Positions 35,248 to 51,985 of a stretch of DNA of 64,000 bases are shown here, piece after piece. The translations under genes were made by a program, and so were the position numbers. Numbering within the stretch: position 1 is the stretch's first letter; every line of letters starts with the position of its first letter. The stretch is from Trichoplax adhaerens (taxonomy: Eukaryota > Placozoa > Uniplacotomia > Trichoplacea > Trichoplacidae): positions 1,392,074-1,456,073 of the forward strand of contig NW_002060954.1 of assembly GCF_000150275.1 (NCBI RefSeq). The letters are read 5' to 3'. Below the pieces are notes generated by a model. The model was not told the origin of the DNA and searched no databases. It saw only the letters and a program-made list of their open reading frames with translations.

Positions 35248-38200
35248 ATGACTTTCCATGGAAAAAATCCACCCGATGATCGACCAATTCGATCGGAATA
35301 CGATGAGTTATGCCTAAGTTTGAATATGGATAAAGATACTGCACAAACTGCATGGCAACGTTATCAAGATATCAAATTAAAATTTACGTTAGAGGTAAAA
35401 CAATTTTTTATTTTTTTGGAGGGGTGGGGGGGGGGAAATCATTGGGCCCCATTGTACATTATCTTGATTCATCATCGCCTATTCAATCCTATCACCATGT
35501 CCAACTTAACATTGGATACGAGCCTGCCATGTCGTCGTCGATGGCAATAGAGGACTTGTTAGCGGTCATCATGTCCTTATGAAAACGATCGCCAGGTCGA
35601 GTCAACAAGCTAAACGCCACGGTAAAAATCAAATGCATGCGACCGATAGTCAATCCAAATGGAGATACATCCTATGCTGGCTTGAAAGCGTTAAAATAGT
35701 TGTAAACCTTTCTCCTACCTTTGTCGATCTCATGTTTTATCACCATTTTCCTTTGTCTTTATCATCATTTCTACCCAACAATACTCCTATCCTGATGGAG
35801 CTAGCGCTTTTTCAACTTGCTCCACTGTAGTAATCTTTCTTAATTCATTCGAAAATGAATATTCATCCAAGAGACATTGCCAACGAGCATGGAAACAACA
35901 TCGTTGGCACGATACAGTAGTAGAAAATCACTACAAATGATCAATCAGGCTTTACCAGTTTTTTTTTTACTCGCATAACCTATCGTATTGTAGGTTTCCT
36001 TCCTTACTATTGTTAAGATAGGATAAACGCCATCGTCGTCATGATAGACATCATTCGTTCTGTGCTCTAAATAATGGTAGAATGACGACCATGGCCATAA
36101 AATAACATGTAGTGTAGGATAGTACGAAGAGGCAATGGAGTAGAGTAGAAATTCAGGACTCAGCTAATCAAATCAATTTGATATTATCTCTTTCTGTACT
36201 GCAGTAGAACTATTTTCAATACATCTTGATCATGATATTCTAATCTTCACTCCTTTTGAACATTTGAACTCGCTAGCATAACCTCGACGTCGTAATAGTC
36301 TGACTACATTACCTTATACTTTTTTCCCTATTGTACACTTGAAATACTGTACCAATCTTTTTGACTAGATAATAGATACCGACAACCAAATTATAATTTA
36401 TACTTAATCATCGCTACAACCACTTCCAAGATGATGATAATCACGCTGATACCATGTCCTTGTACTTTTCCTATTGTCCATTTTGATTTGACACATGGAT
36501 AATCATCAATAACAATTTAATGTGCTGTACAGTACATAGCTTACGCTTCAATCCATGTTTTCGCCAACAACCATCATATATTGCTAACCGATGTACTGTA
36601 TCTTTCTACACTAAGAGATTCATGCATGATTATCCTTTGCCATAAATGTACAGTAGTATTGCCTGTAGAGATCCGTTATCAATCAGACTATGTTCCATTT
36701 GTATTTCCAACATCGTATGAGAATTGCAGTATACGAGCAGTTTGCCTTAGGCGACGATAATTTATTTAACGCAAGCTTTGCCCAACTGACTTGTTTGAAT
36801 ATCCGATCGGAAGAAAAAAGAGAATAGCATCGATGATGCCATCTCTCTACTTGAAACTTTGTACATACGAATATCGTATATAGACTTGCTAAACTCTGCA
36901 ATCTCTCTTAATCCATACAGCAGTAATGAACGATCAGACATTTTATTTCCTTGGCAATTTTTATATTAAATATTTATTTAGACCATAGTACTGCAATACT
37001 AATACATTTTGTATTGCCACGTATATACTGTAAGTATACTCTAGAAAATATAGTACGCCATAGAGGTGATCAGACCATATTACATTGATATTTTGAACGT
37101 ATTAAACTATAGACGAACTATACTATATATATTTTAGTAGATACCGATGTCACACGAGTATGAACAGTATTTCGGTAAACTATCTTCATTAATTTCACTT
37201 TAACATCTTTCACGGTAGAATTGCAACATAATGAACTCCGTAGTTTAGCCCTAGTACTAGAACTGCTCGTATGTAAATAATTATTGTGAGGTTATATAGC
37301 CTAACCAGTTCCTTTGCATTTTTCCGATATTATCCACACATCGTTAATACTAGAACTACTCGTATGTAAATAATTACTGTGAGGTTATATAGCCTAACCA
37401 GTTCCTTTGCATTTTTCTGATATTATCCACACATCGTTAATACTAAAACTACTCGTATTTATTAAATAATTATTGTGAGGTTATATAACCTAACCAGTTC
37501 CTTTGCATTTTTCTGATATTATCCACACATTGGCATGTACCTTTACAGTACAGTATATTAGGTTTATTAACCAATTCATGGGTTTTACATTACTGCCCTT
37601 TTAATATGGATTGCGATATAATGATATTATCTCTCTACTTAAACATACGTTCATAGGGTACAATAGAATATGCTAGCAAAGAAAATAACAACTCTTACTA
37701 TGTCTACGTTGATTACTGAGTAGATTGAGCAAGCATAACATCTTGCATTGAATCACCATTACTGAAGATTTCCGTACGGAAATAGATCGGCAAGAAAAAT
37801 ATTCACTTTAGCGTTAAATGTGTAATAGTAATGCAGTACGATCAGACTTGAGATTTAAAAGTATGACTGAAAAAGAATCTCAACTACATCAATCATCTAT
37901 CTGCTAATTTTTTCGTTTTGGATTGATAGACCTACAAATTTAATCTACTTTAATAGTAAGCAAATTGACTGTCATGTTACAACCTAGGGCAAATAGACCG
38001 ACAAATTTAATCTACATTAATAGTAAGCAATTTTACTGTCATGTTACAACCTAGGGCAATCATCTTCACTGGTTAACCTGCGCGCTATTTGTTGCTGGCA
38101 AGCAATCACGATTACCAACTGTAGGAGAAGGAATCCAAGTGGGTAACTGTATTTCTCTCAGTCGTCTTATTAAAGCAGCTAATCTAAGGTTTGTCAATAA

Positions 38201-41200
38201 AAAAAATTGAGTTCATTTGCATTTTACTTTTCTTTGCTACAATATGAGTAACGTTAATACAGTATAATTCTTATCATAATTGCCATGTTCTTTTATATTT
38301 TAATCCATCATCAGCTTAATTGAATTCTTCAATAAAATCGATAAATGGATCGATATGGCTTGCTTAGATGAGGATTTTCGGGGTCAAATAAATGTTATTG
38401 AAAGAAACTTCGAAGTCGTTAGTGTCATCTATAAGAATAAATTTGAACCCATCTTTCAACATTTATTCCAATCTAATGTAAATGACAGCGTGCCACGACG
38501 CAAATTAAGGTAATATGTAGTATTTTTTGCAAATTACTTGTCAACAGATTCAAAAATTAAAATAATGATCAATACGTAGATATTAACACTAATCTGGTCA
38601 TGCAATCGTATCTTTTACATTTATTAATAATCAATCCGCACATCGTAGGAATGTTTTATTGTCAATTAATTGTAGATGGATAATCCAGAAATCGTTATTT
38701 TGCAATAGCATTATAAGTATTGAGTTACAAATACATTAGTTGAAATGAATAGTGAAATATAGGTCCGAAAAATCTGTACTACAGGTTCTCTAATAAATGA
38801 CATATCATCCCTCTGCTTACTGGATACAGTACAGTCTTGGTCTTAGTATAAACTGCGAATTTTAAATTTTAGTATGCTGTAATAGGAGCATAGAAGATTA
38901 GCCCTGGATACGGTAGCATCATTATCAAATGATACACCTTATTTAATCTATTACATGTTTTAACAATTTGTTTGTCTATAATGCCATACGGTTAACTTGT
39001 TAGCGCAATGACTACGTTAAAGATATTGAAGAATCTATAGGACACTTTAATGTTGCTGTATACAAGGGATGGCCTAACAACAATAGTTTGCTCTTCTTAT
39101 GACTGCATTTGGCAGTAGAAACCTCTATAATCATATACTCTTTGAAAGACACATTTAGTATACTGTTCCGTATATTTAAAAGTATAAAAAAGAGGCAATG
39201 TTGACGAAACTTTATATTGCCTTTGACCAGAATATCCTTACAATCATTCCGTTCTATTCCTTAATGACATTAAGAGTTTCGAATAATCCTATTCAGCATA
39301 GAAACATCAGAGGGTAGTCATTATTATTTAATAGAAATGATTACCAACAAACAAAATATTACAGTATACACGTGTTATCGATGCATTATTAAATTAATAG
39401 AAATAAATTGACTAATGATATTGAATACAAATAAGTAATTATTTTATAGCTATGTAGCTACTACAGTAACCTATGTGTATATTTTTATAGCAGTTATTAT
39501 ACAACTACAGAACTGTAAACTATGCTACAAATTTTATGCTGTGCACTAAATAAAAATTGTAAAACTTAATCTCAACGCTATTACATAATCACACGTTATA
39601 CAACATTATTATTCACTGAATTGTGGTGCGTTAAGTGTATTATGTCTACATGGAGTTCTGTCTTATGCCAAATCTAGACTATCATGTTTATCATCGATAA
39701 AAATGACTTATATGTTCTCTAATGTCTGGCTTATAGACACTCAAAAATATGTACTTATCAACAAGTTTTTAGCTACTGCTGGAGCTTATATCTCTTGATT
39801 AAAGGTACAAGCATTTATTGAATTTTACTAGAGTTTGATTTTTAGTTATTTTGTTTGTGTATGTTATTATTTATCTTTTATAATCTTTATAGGAAAATAT
39901 CCTGACATCAGGACTGATCTGGTTAATTCGTATCATCTCCTACTATGCTGTATTGATCTTATTTATGCTAATATCGTTGTTGCAAACAGAAGGGACCTCT
40001 TAAATCCTCAATTAGAATCGGGTCCGGAGCTTTAATATTGCTAAATTATCTTATGTCTTTATGATGTACTATAACAATAACAATGAACTTTTCTAAATTA
40101 CTATTGATTCATTCAGACGCTTTAGTAGAAAGCGAAAGCAATTCCAGTCCAGTATCAGTTATCGAATATTTATGCAAACGTTATGAAGGTATCTATAACA
40201 ACCATATTTATAAATTAGATAAAACTTCAAGATTACTAATAAATCTTAATATATAACATCTACTCTGCTATTCAACAGGTATATCTATAGAAGTTAAAGC
40301 AATCAAGCAACATCTTCTCTGGCTTTATCTAGAAAATTTATTTGATAAAAATGTAATACCTTCTTTTTTGTGAAAGAGCAAAAATTACGTAGTTTAAATA
40401 ATTGATCCGATATCAACTTGTTAATTTAATTTCTAATTGAAGCGATGCTTGATTTTGACGCCAGTACTAGAATTATAGAAAATATTGTAATATTCTATAT
40501 TTAATGAACCAAGAATCTTTGCTAAAAATGGTTATCCTAATATTTTTCAATTTAATTATATTAGCATCTTAGAGGCAATAAGAAAACATTTTGCGGTCTG
40601 CTCGATCAAGGCAATTTCGATTATAATAAGTAAGTAATTCCTTATGAAAAATCTAATAGCTATCAAATTGTAACTAACTTAATGTTTAATATTTGTAATC
40701 AATAGCAAATTTGTATCAAATTCCTATGATGAATTTGTCTTATCCAGTGGTGACTTTGATGAGAGGATCTTTCTTGGGAGTAATGCTTACCTAGATATTG
40801 GTACGCCAGCGAAACTGCCGAAGGCGGCTCATACTACAGCAGAAGCAAGGCAAAATGTTACTAGAAATTTACAGGATCGATTTCAAAATAGTACAATGAT
40901 TCCACAAACACCGTTAACTGGCCGTAACTTCCTTAATCAAAAAGAAGAACGGTAGGCATAACTTACTCTCTGAAGAAATTACTTCCGTATCATGTACGTA
41001 CAAAATTCTAACAAATTGTGCTACTTATTCAAAAATGATTAGAACTCCTGTTTCCTCGGCAACACTTTCTGTTGGTCGTTTACAAGCTCTATTAGCTAAG
41101 TGGACTGTTTCACCTTCTAATAAGTTGTTGGCTATATTTGGGTAAGAATCACACTGGTACTAATATACGATATAAAGTGAAGAGCTTTAACTTCAAGCAT

Positions 41201-44200
41201 CAATTTTAACTAAATCATAATCGATATCAACATTTCTTAATCGTATAGGGACTGTTCGAACGATCTTCTGGATATCATTCAATCTCGCATTAATGAATTA
41301 AAGGAAACTTTTTATGACAGTTATACAAAGGTAGCACCAGAATTGTTCATTGCCGAGATAATTTATCCTTTATCCCAGTTTGTACAAGATCCCATACTCA
41401 AACATGTAATGTTATTAACATTCATAGATTGATGATGAAAGATCAAAATCACCGATCGATTTTGCCGAAAATAGGTGGAATCTCGGGATAAAGCTATATT
41501 ATAAGGTGATTTGAAGGTTTATTAAAACTTATCGACATCATACGTATATGAGTAAATTAAAATGGCCATTTATAAATTGTATTTATTTTTCATCTCCTCC
41601 ATGCTATTACATTGCATTGTCAGATTTTGATAGCTAATGTAAAATAAGCTCTAAAGAAATTAACTGTAACTTAATTCTCCCTAAGTGGTAGTGTTTCGTT
41701 ATTTTTATACTTCTTTGCAATAATTTGTCATATTCCATAACTTATTAATGAATGAGTGTGCCCGTTTCTAAATACAATGTATAAAGCGCTTTTGCTATCA
41801 AAAACTGATGTAAGCTCATACAATTATACGTTGCATGTCCGCTACAATTATCAACCTGAATAAGGTGACTTGTTGCTAGTCTTATGACTACTTCTATTCC
41901 TAATATTGCCTTTTCTCAAATAGACTCTTGAAAGTATTATCTTGGCCGAAAAAAGGCGTAACAAAACTTCTGGAGAACTGAAAGTAATACATTTATTTAC
42001 TTATTTATTTAAATCAATCCTTCGAATAATGAATATTGGTTACTGATCCGAATTTAAACTGCCAATCGATGAGTCTGATCCAATTGGCCTTATACTCATT
42101 TATTGATTTATTCTAATAGATCTTACTTGAAAAAGATGTTTTTCATCGATCTTTATTGGCGTGTTGTTTGGAAATCACAATTTTCTCATATGGATCACAA
42201 AAGACCTTTCCATGGATCGTTCAAGTTTTCGGTCTTTCACATTATTACTTTTATAAGGTAGATAAATATTAAATGAATTATAATAAAGCAATAAACGTGA
42301 AACTGGTGAACATTATGAATGACATCTATATTTGTTATAAAAGGTAATCGAAATTGTTATACGAACAGAACATGGATTGCCTCGTGAAGTCGTTAAACAT
42401 TTAAATTACGTACGTTTATCCATTTCTTACAGTAAATGACATTATCATGATTTAAGCATTATTCAACAAAATAAATGAATTATTTATATAGATTGAAGAG
42501 AGTATTTTAGACCACTTAGCCTGGGTATCAGGTTCTCCATTATTTACAGCATCCGATAATGGTTTAATTGCTATTCCATCTTATGAAGAGGTCTGTATCA
42601 CGAATTTTCTTCGTTGCTATATGTTATATTTAAATATAGTACTGGTCATTATACCTGATAAAAAATTCACTTACTAAATTACTTATTAATTTTTCATTGA
42701 ATAGGTTTGTATTCCTTCTAATGAAGAAGGACATTCCAACAAACCAGCAATAACAAATATTGTACATCCACAAATGCGTAGATTAAATCCTGCTTTAGCT
42801 GGTAAAGTATAGTGTAAATAACTGATAACAGATGTACGCGGTATTTGTTTTAATTTGTCATGTAATGTATTAGGGCCAATAGAGTCGAAAGGATTCCCTG
42901 TTGCGGAAAGATACAGTTCCCCTATGAAAAAGAGCATAGAAGCAAGAAGTATTACCGATGCTAAGGACACTTCGAAGCCAAAACGAACGGGTTCTTTGGG
43001 ATTATTTTTTAGAAAGGTAGATTGCCATTATGTAAATAATATTACCAGATAACTTTCTTTAGTAAAATAAAATATTAACATTTTACATGCAAACTTTCTC
43101 GATATTAGTTTTATTACTTAGCGAGTGTAAGACTGAAAGATCTATGTCGTTCGTTACACCTAGGCGAAGATTTAACATCCAAGTTAGTGACTTTCCTAAA
43201 CAAAAATGATAGTACTACTACGCTAACCATTATATTCTTGTAAATGTCACACTTTCAGAATCTGGACATGTTTTGAATATTCAGTTATGCACTGTCACGA
43301 ATTAATAATTGATCGACATCTAGATCAGTTGCTAATGTGTGCCATCTATGTCATTTGCAAGGTATTAGAACTATATGATATAATTTCGGTCCCTAATGTT
43401 AAACCCTGATTTTCATTTTTCCTGTAATGTTTATTCTGTTTCATCCTGAAAGGTTTCAAGGAAAAATACAAAATTCTTGGAAATCAAAGATTGCTACAAT
43501 CGTCAACCACAAGCTAAAAAACATGTAAGGAAACCTTTCATTATCATGTCAACACAAATTCAGCCGCTCATCTTCGACATAATTACATTTTATCTCTTTA
43601 ATTTATTGCTTAGCTTTATCGCAATGTATTAGTGAGAAAACGTAAAGGGAAAAGTGATAACAAATCGGTTGAGAGTAGTAGAAATTCAAGTCCTGTTAGC
43701 CCACCAATTATTATATCTGGGTCAACGACCATTTACCAAGAGCAGAACGAAACTGCTATGCGAAGTTCCAGTACACTATCGCAAACGCCAACCCCATCTT
43801 GTTCTGATGTTGACGTTGAAAATGGCGAATTAGAAGACGTTCGTGGAGACTTAGTTCAATTCTATAACGAGGTGTATCTTGATGCAATGAAAGAATTTGT
43901 GCTACGATTTTTACCGGAGAACGGAAATGTAAGATGATATCATCATTTCTATAGTATCCCTTGCTTAAAGGCATTAAATCTGTTCTTACCAGTTATCTCT
44001 ACATCACAAACTAGTGTCTTCCAAGTTTATCACCTTTGCCAGCAAGTAGAAGCCCGATAACATCACCGAGAAAGGTCACCCAGATCAATTTTGGTGCTAT
44101 GAGTAGATTAATATCTAAATTATCGAGAATTAAAATGTTTTATTGCATTACATTTTAGTCACAAGTATCAGGGCGACATTCAGTCTTTGTATCTATATTT

Positions 44201-44663
44201 GGATGTGGTAAGTAAATTTTACTGTTGTCAATGGAAGTCGGTAAAGCAAATAGGGTATTATTCGTATAATTTGATTAAAATCCTTTTGACTATGTCAGAT
44301 TCACCACCACTATCACCGAAACCGAAAATGTTATACTCATTCCAAGAAAGCCCAGATACGGTAATTACAGTAGCAGAAGCTGATGCTATTTTATGGATAT
44401 TTCAACTAACTGAACAGACATAATCAACTATTCATTTTCCACTATAGATATTAAAAGATATCAACGATGCCGTTAAACAGTCAGAAAGAACTGGCGATAA
44501 ATCAAAAGCCTTTACTGCACGTGGAAGAGCAAAGCGTGCAATTTTACAAAATGACGAACCGGATATCTTACCCAAACGAAGTCGACAAAGTGAAGTTTTA
44601 ACTAAACGTTTATCTAATTTAACGTCGGATAAGGAAAAAGTTAAACGATCACAAGGAGAATAA
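35248..44663 (+). CDS. RBL1: retinoblastoma-family pocket protein (p107/p130)
   Basis: Pocket protein that binds E2F/DP and represses cell-cycle genes, most like p107/p130 (RBL1/RBL2). Twenty-four exons in phase give 947 residues: 35248-35394, 38055-38188, 38315-38509, 39773-39804, 39893-40021, 40117-40188, 40279-40352, 40565-40629, 40706-40951, 41043-41141, 41249-41405, 42120-42257, 42344-42409, 42492-42590, 42705-42801, 42874-43016, 43109-43182, 43259-43361, 43453-43524, 43614-43928, 44015-44074, 44159-44207, 44299-44360, 44448-44663. The N-terminal domain has TAWQRYQDIK, HWLTCALFVA and NSYHLLLCCIDLIYAN. A linker carries VLSSGDFDERIFLG and MIPQTPLTGR. Pocket A follows (TPVSSATLSVGRLQALLA, LLEKDVFHRSLLACC). 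Pocket B starts at PKRTGSLGLFFRK and holds IWTCFEYSVMHCHEL and DRHLDQLLMCAIYVICKV. The tail has SPITSPRK, SPPLSPKPKML and LKDINDAVKQSER. Exon 4 is 32 nt. The A/B spacer is short and has no p107-like KRRLF motif. Start is the first ATG in exon 1 (MTFHGKNPPDDRP). Confidence 0.93.
37256..37530. repeat. three 93-bp tandem units in pocket-gene intron 1
   Basis: Units start at 37256, 37349 and 37442 and share TGTGAGGTTATATA(G/A)CCTAAC and CCAGTTCCTTTGCATTTTTC. The third carries an extra TATTAAAT. They lie in the 2.66-kb first intron of the pocket-protein gene. Confidence 0.9.
37926..38057. repeat. 66-bp tandem repeat spanning a 3' splice site
   Basis: Units 37926-37991 and 37992-38057 share ACAAATTTAATCTAC, ACTGTCATGTTACAACCTAG and GGCAA. 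The second unit contains the real acceptor of exon 2 (CCTAG before 38055). The first therefore carries a duplicate acceptor 66 bases upstream; using it would give Gly-Lys-stop. Confidence 0.85.
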
Positions 44664-45010
44664 ATATTAATGTAACATGAATCACATACGATGAATTAAG
44701 TGATTATCAATTTAATCTATCGTCGCATATGTATCATTTATTACAATTCAGTTTTAGTAATTTGTCATGATATGTAGACAGTACTGATTGACTTACAGTA
44801 ACATGTATATTACTTCAACTATTACAGTTTCATAGTGAAAAATAAAATTTTGTATTACTATTGTAAAAACAGTGTAATTATTTAATATTAATTACTACTG
44901 CTCTTACTAAAACAATCGAAATTTTTTACATACTGTATTATTACTTAATTATACCTTCATCATTGAGCATATGTACAAATAATATTATGAAGATTGTAAT
45001 AAACTCTATA
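44664..45010. other. convergent 3' intergenic region
   Basis: 347 bases between the stops of the pocket-protein gene (+) and POMGNT2 (-). AT-rich; AATAAA-like signals occur (for example AAATAAAATTTT near 44840). No coding frame is seen. Confidence 0.6.
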
Positions 45011-46855
45011 TTAACTTTTCTTATCAGTATGACAATATAACGTATTGCTAAAGGGTCCTTTAGTCGAGTCATTAATTATTGCCCTAATCCAAGCATAATA
45101 AAGTTGATTTCGATCAATATTATCAGAAATAATGAGGCGAGTTTCATTAGTTACATAGGCTATAACACTTTCTTGATTAGATTGTTGTAGCCATATTTCA
45201 AATAGAATTTTATAAGATTGTCGTTGTTGTTGGTTGCACAATTTTATTGTCCATGGTAAATCCCAGGTAATTGTGATGTTACTTTTACCTTGATGATAGC
45301 CAACAGAGCAAGTGATATTGTCAACACGTGAAGGTGGAAATTGTAAATGGCGATGCTGACCTTCGTTAGTTGTCCAGTACTGAGTTTGTTGATCGAATAA
45401 TAAGGTTAATTGTTGAGAGAATGATTCAATTTCAATAACAGTATCTTGATAAATATGATATAACCAATTTGGATCTTGACAACATGAATGAAGTGGAACT
45501 TCAACTGTGCCAACAATTTCTTCTTGTTGATGATGAGGCAAATGATTGATTCCACCTAATTGACTCGGATACTCTGGATGAGCAATGGAATGACTACTAA
45601 TTTGATTTGTCCAACTGGCATAATGCAATTGGATATCAGGTAGGCCAGCCATAGTCTTATAAGGCGTATAATGATGAGGATTAATTGCATACGGAAATAA
45701 CTCCAACAGAAATGAATTTTGCGGTAGAAATAATCCTAATATTAATGCAGAACCATGCATACCAATTAAACCAATGGTTTGGCACGATAATATAGATAGT
45801 TGATGAGTTATATTATAGTCTTGGCTATCTTCAATGGATAAGGTAATGACATTTCTCTTATATTTATCTGCAATAAATTGTTTCAGTCGATCTACATTGA
45901 TAATAAGGCGATTGCTATGTCGTAACATGATGACAATAACATTATCATCGCTCTCCAGTTGAGATGCGGTCGATATTGGGCAATGAATGTTTAACTTTTT
46001 CATGATGAATTGTGTAAATGTTCGATAAGGAAATGTATTAGGCAATTTTCTTTGAATTGGACCTTGCGGCGCGGATGACTGGAAACCATATTGATACCAA
46101 GTAGTCATTTTGGAGATCCCTACGATAACTTGTTGGAAACAAATGAGAGATCCATGCACATTGTCATTGTTATTATTATTATTATTATTTTTATTGTTAT
46201 GATTACGAGTGTTGAGCAAAGATATTAAATCTTTCTTATATAATGGTAAACGATTTGAAAATAAATTATATAGGTATGCATAATGAGTAGGTGGTTCTTC
46301 ATCGAAAAATATTACTTGAATATTATCAGAGTATAAATTGGAATATTGACGTAATGTATAATATAACGGTATTAAATCATCATGAATAACGTGCATAATA
46401 TTACTAGGGTAAAAGCGACGAAAGATTAAATGATTTCCATTCATTATAACTGATGAATTTAAATTAAATTTTTGGCTAATGACTTGCCAGGGTAATTCTA
46501 CAAAATTAAAGTATTGTCTGTTATGATCTTCAACCGATGACATATCTAATAATGTTGGATTAAATCGATCATCAGGTAGGTTATCTCGTATGGATTTAGT
46601 CAAGCCATGGATAAAAATAAATTCATCATAATTATAGGAATAGCATAAATGATCGAATTTGCAAATACGATTGGTTGAGTGATTGCCCCAACACCATACT
46701 GATGATCCACGTTGTAATAGTGACATGATGTCGTTTATCTTTGTCTGATTATGAGCAGGAAGATGATCAAGATTTTGATATTGATGAATGGCCATGGTAA
46801 TCATTAATGCAACGATTGGCGTTACAGCCATCCAATAGCGGATGTACAATTGCAT
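45011..46855 (-). CDS. POMGNT2: POMGNT2-like O-mannose beta-1,4-GlcNAc transferase
   Basis: GT61-family glycosyltransferase like POMGNT2 (GTDC2/AGO61). In the endoplasmic reticulum this enzyme adds beta-1,4-GlcNAc to O-mannosylated proteins such as dystroglycan, starting the functional core M3 glycan. A single uninterrupted frame of 614 codons starts at the ATG at 46855 (human 580). It has a type II signal anchor at residues ~8-25 (WMAVTPIVALMITMAIH). The N-terminal luminal part has SVWCWGNHSTNRICKFDHLC. The GT domain holds NIMHVIHDDLIPLYYTL, VIVMLRHSNRLIINVDRL, GLIGMHGSALILGLFLP and LLELFPYAINP. The last ~100 residues look like the fibronectin-III domain found in the family (ITITWDLPWTIK...YYAWIRAIIND). 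A run of eight Asn near residue 235 comes from an ATT/AAT microsatellite. It lacks introns although its neighbours are intron-rich. It is divergent from AFG3L2. Confidence 0.88.
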   Translation of the reverse strand: MQLYIRYWMAVTPIVALMITMAIHQYQNLDHLPAHNQTKINDIMSLLQRGSSVWCWGNHSTNRICKFDHLCYSYNYDEFIFIHGLTKSIRDNLPDDRFNPTLLDMSSVEDHNRQYFNFVELPWQVISQKFNLNSSVIMNGNHLIFRRFYPSNIMHVIHDDLIPLYYTLRQYSNLYSDNIQVIFFDEEPPTHYAYLYNLFSNRLPLYKKDLISLLNTRNHNNKNNNNNNNNDNVHGSLICFQQVIVGISKMTTWYQYGFQSSAPQGPIQRKLPNTFPYRTFTQFIMKKLNIHCPISTASQLESDDNVIVIMLRHSNRLIINVDRLKQFIADKYKRNVITLSIEDSQDYNITHQLSILSCQTIGLIGMHGSALILGLFLPQNSFLLELFPYAINPHHYTPYKTMAGLPDIQLHYASWTNQISSHSIAHPEYPSQLGGINHLPHHQQEEIVGTVEVPLHSCCQDPNWLYHIYQDTVIEIESFSQQLTLLFDQQTQYWTTNEGQHRHLQFPPSRVDNITCSVGYHQGKSNITITWDLPWTIKLCNQQQRQSYKILFEIWLQQSNQESVIAYVTNETRLIISDNIDRNQLYYAWIRAIINDSTKGPFSNTLYCHTDKKS

Positions 46856-47684
46856 GATGTCTTCTACCGCTTACCAAGTACCACTCAAAAGATTTTGATC
46901 ATTACTATCTATTGTAGAGTATAATCAAGAGCTGAAGTATTGTACCTATTCATGAATAAAGATTGATATTACAGGTAGAAAATGTTGTTGATTGTAAGGC
47001 TTGGCAGATGGCTGCCCATTTTGCTCTCCTTGAAATCGGTTGCAGACTTGCAATTGAGGAAGCGGAGACAAGCAAAAGCCGTCCGTATGTCTGTAGACGT
47101 TACGGTAGCCCACGAGGACCAAGCAGTGTACTGTACTGTACTGTACAGTACATACAGTACAGTACAGTACTGTACACTCAATCATTCGCTACAGTACTAT
47201 ACGTACAGTACTGTACTGTATACTGTACAGTACAGTGTACCGTAACTGTACTGTACTGTACTGTACACTGAGTACAGCACAATGGTACAGATGGACGTAC
47301 GGCTGGACTATGTCAAGATTTCATCATGCTCATTGCTGGCAGAACCAAGCGTACTAGTAGCTCTAGCTCAGTCTAGCCTTATGTACCGGAGTCGATGTCA
47401 ATGGCGGATTTGGCTACAAATTACTGAGCAGCAACAACTTCATCGTTCTACTTTAATCGACATTACTATTGGTTTTAATTGTTACTAAGAGCTAAATTGA
47501 CCTTCAAGGTAGATTACTAAGTCATTTCAAATGGCTTATTATACCTTTATGGTTAGAAGGTGTGCAACTGTACTGTCACATGCACCAATTTCCTCTGTCT
47601 TATCCAAGGTAAATGGAGAAATGGACAAGCTATCATTTTTCCATCATCACTCTAGTTGATCGATTGGATTGTATTCTATACTCG
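46856..47684. promoter_or_regulatory. divergent POMGNT2/AFG3L2 intergenic region
   Basis: About 0.83 kb separate the start of POMGNT2 (-) and the upstream ATG of AFG3L2 (+), so both promoters should lie here. Its centre (47126-47275) is a dense TACAGTAC/GTACTGTAC palindrome cluster. Open frames rich in Tyr-Cys-Thr-Val over it are repeat translations. Confidence 0.5.
47126..47275. repeat. TACAGTAC/GTACTGTAC palindrome cluster
   Basis: Runs such as CTGTACTGTACTGTACAGTA and ACAGTACAGTACAGTACTGT recur through this 150-base stretch. The sequence is largely self-complementary and centred in the POMGNT2/AFG3L2 divergent promoter region. Confidence 0.85.

Positions 47685-51985
<4,301 letters not shown>

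Noticed and set aside
46946-47271. Overlapping open frames rich in Tyr, Thr, Val and Gln on both strands.
   Set aside because: They are translations of the TACAGTAC/GTACTGTAC palindrome cluster, which keeps all frames open.
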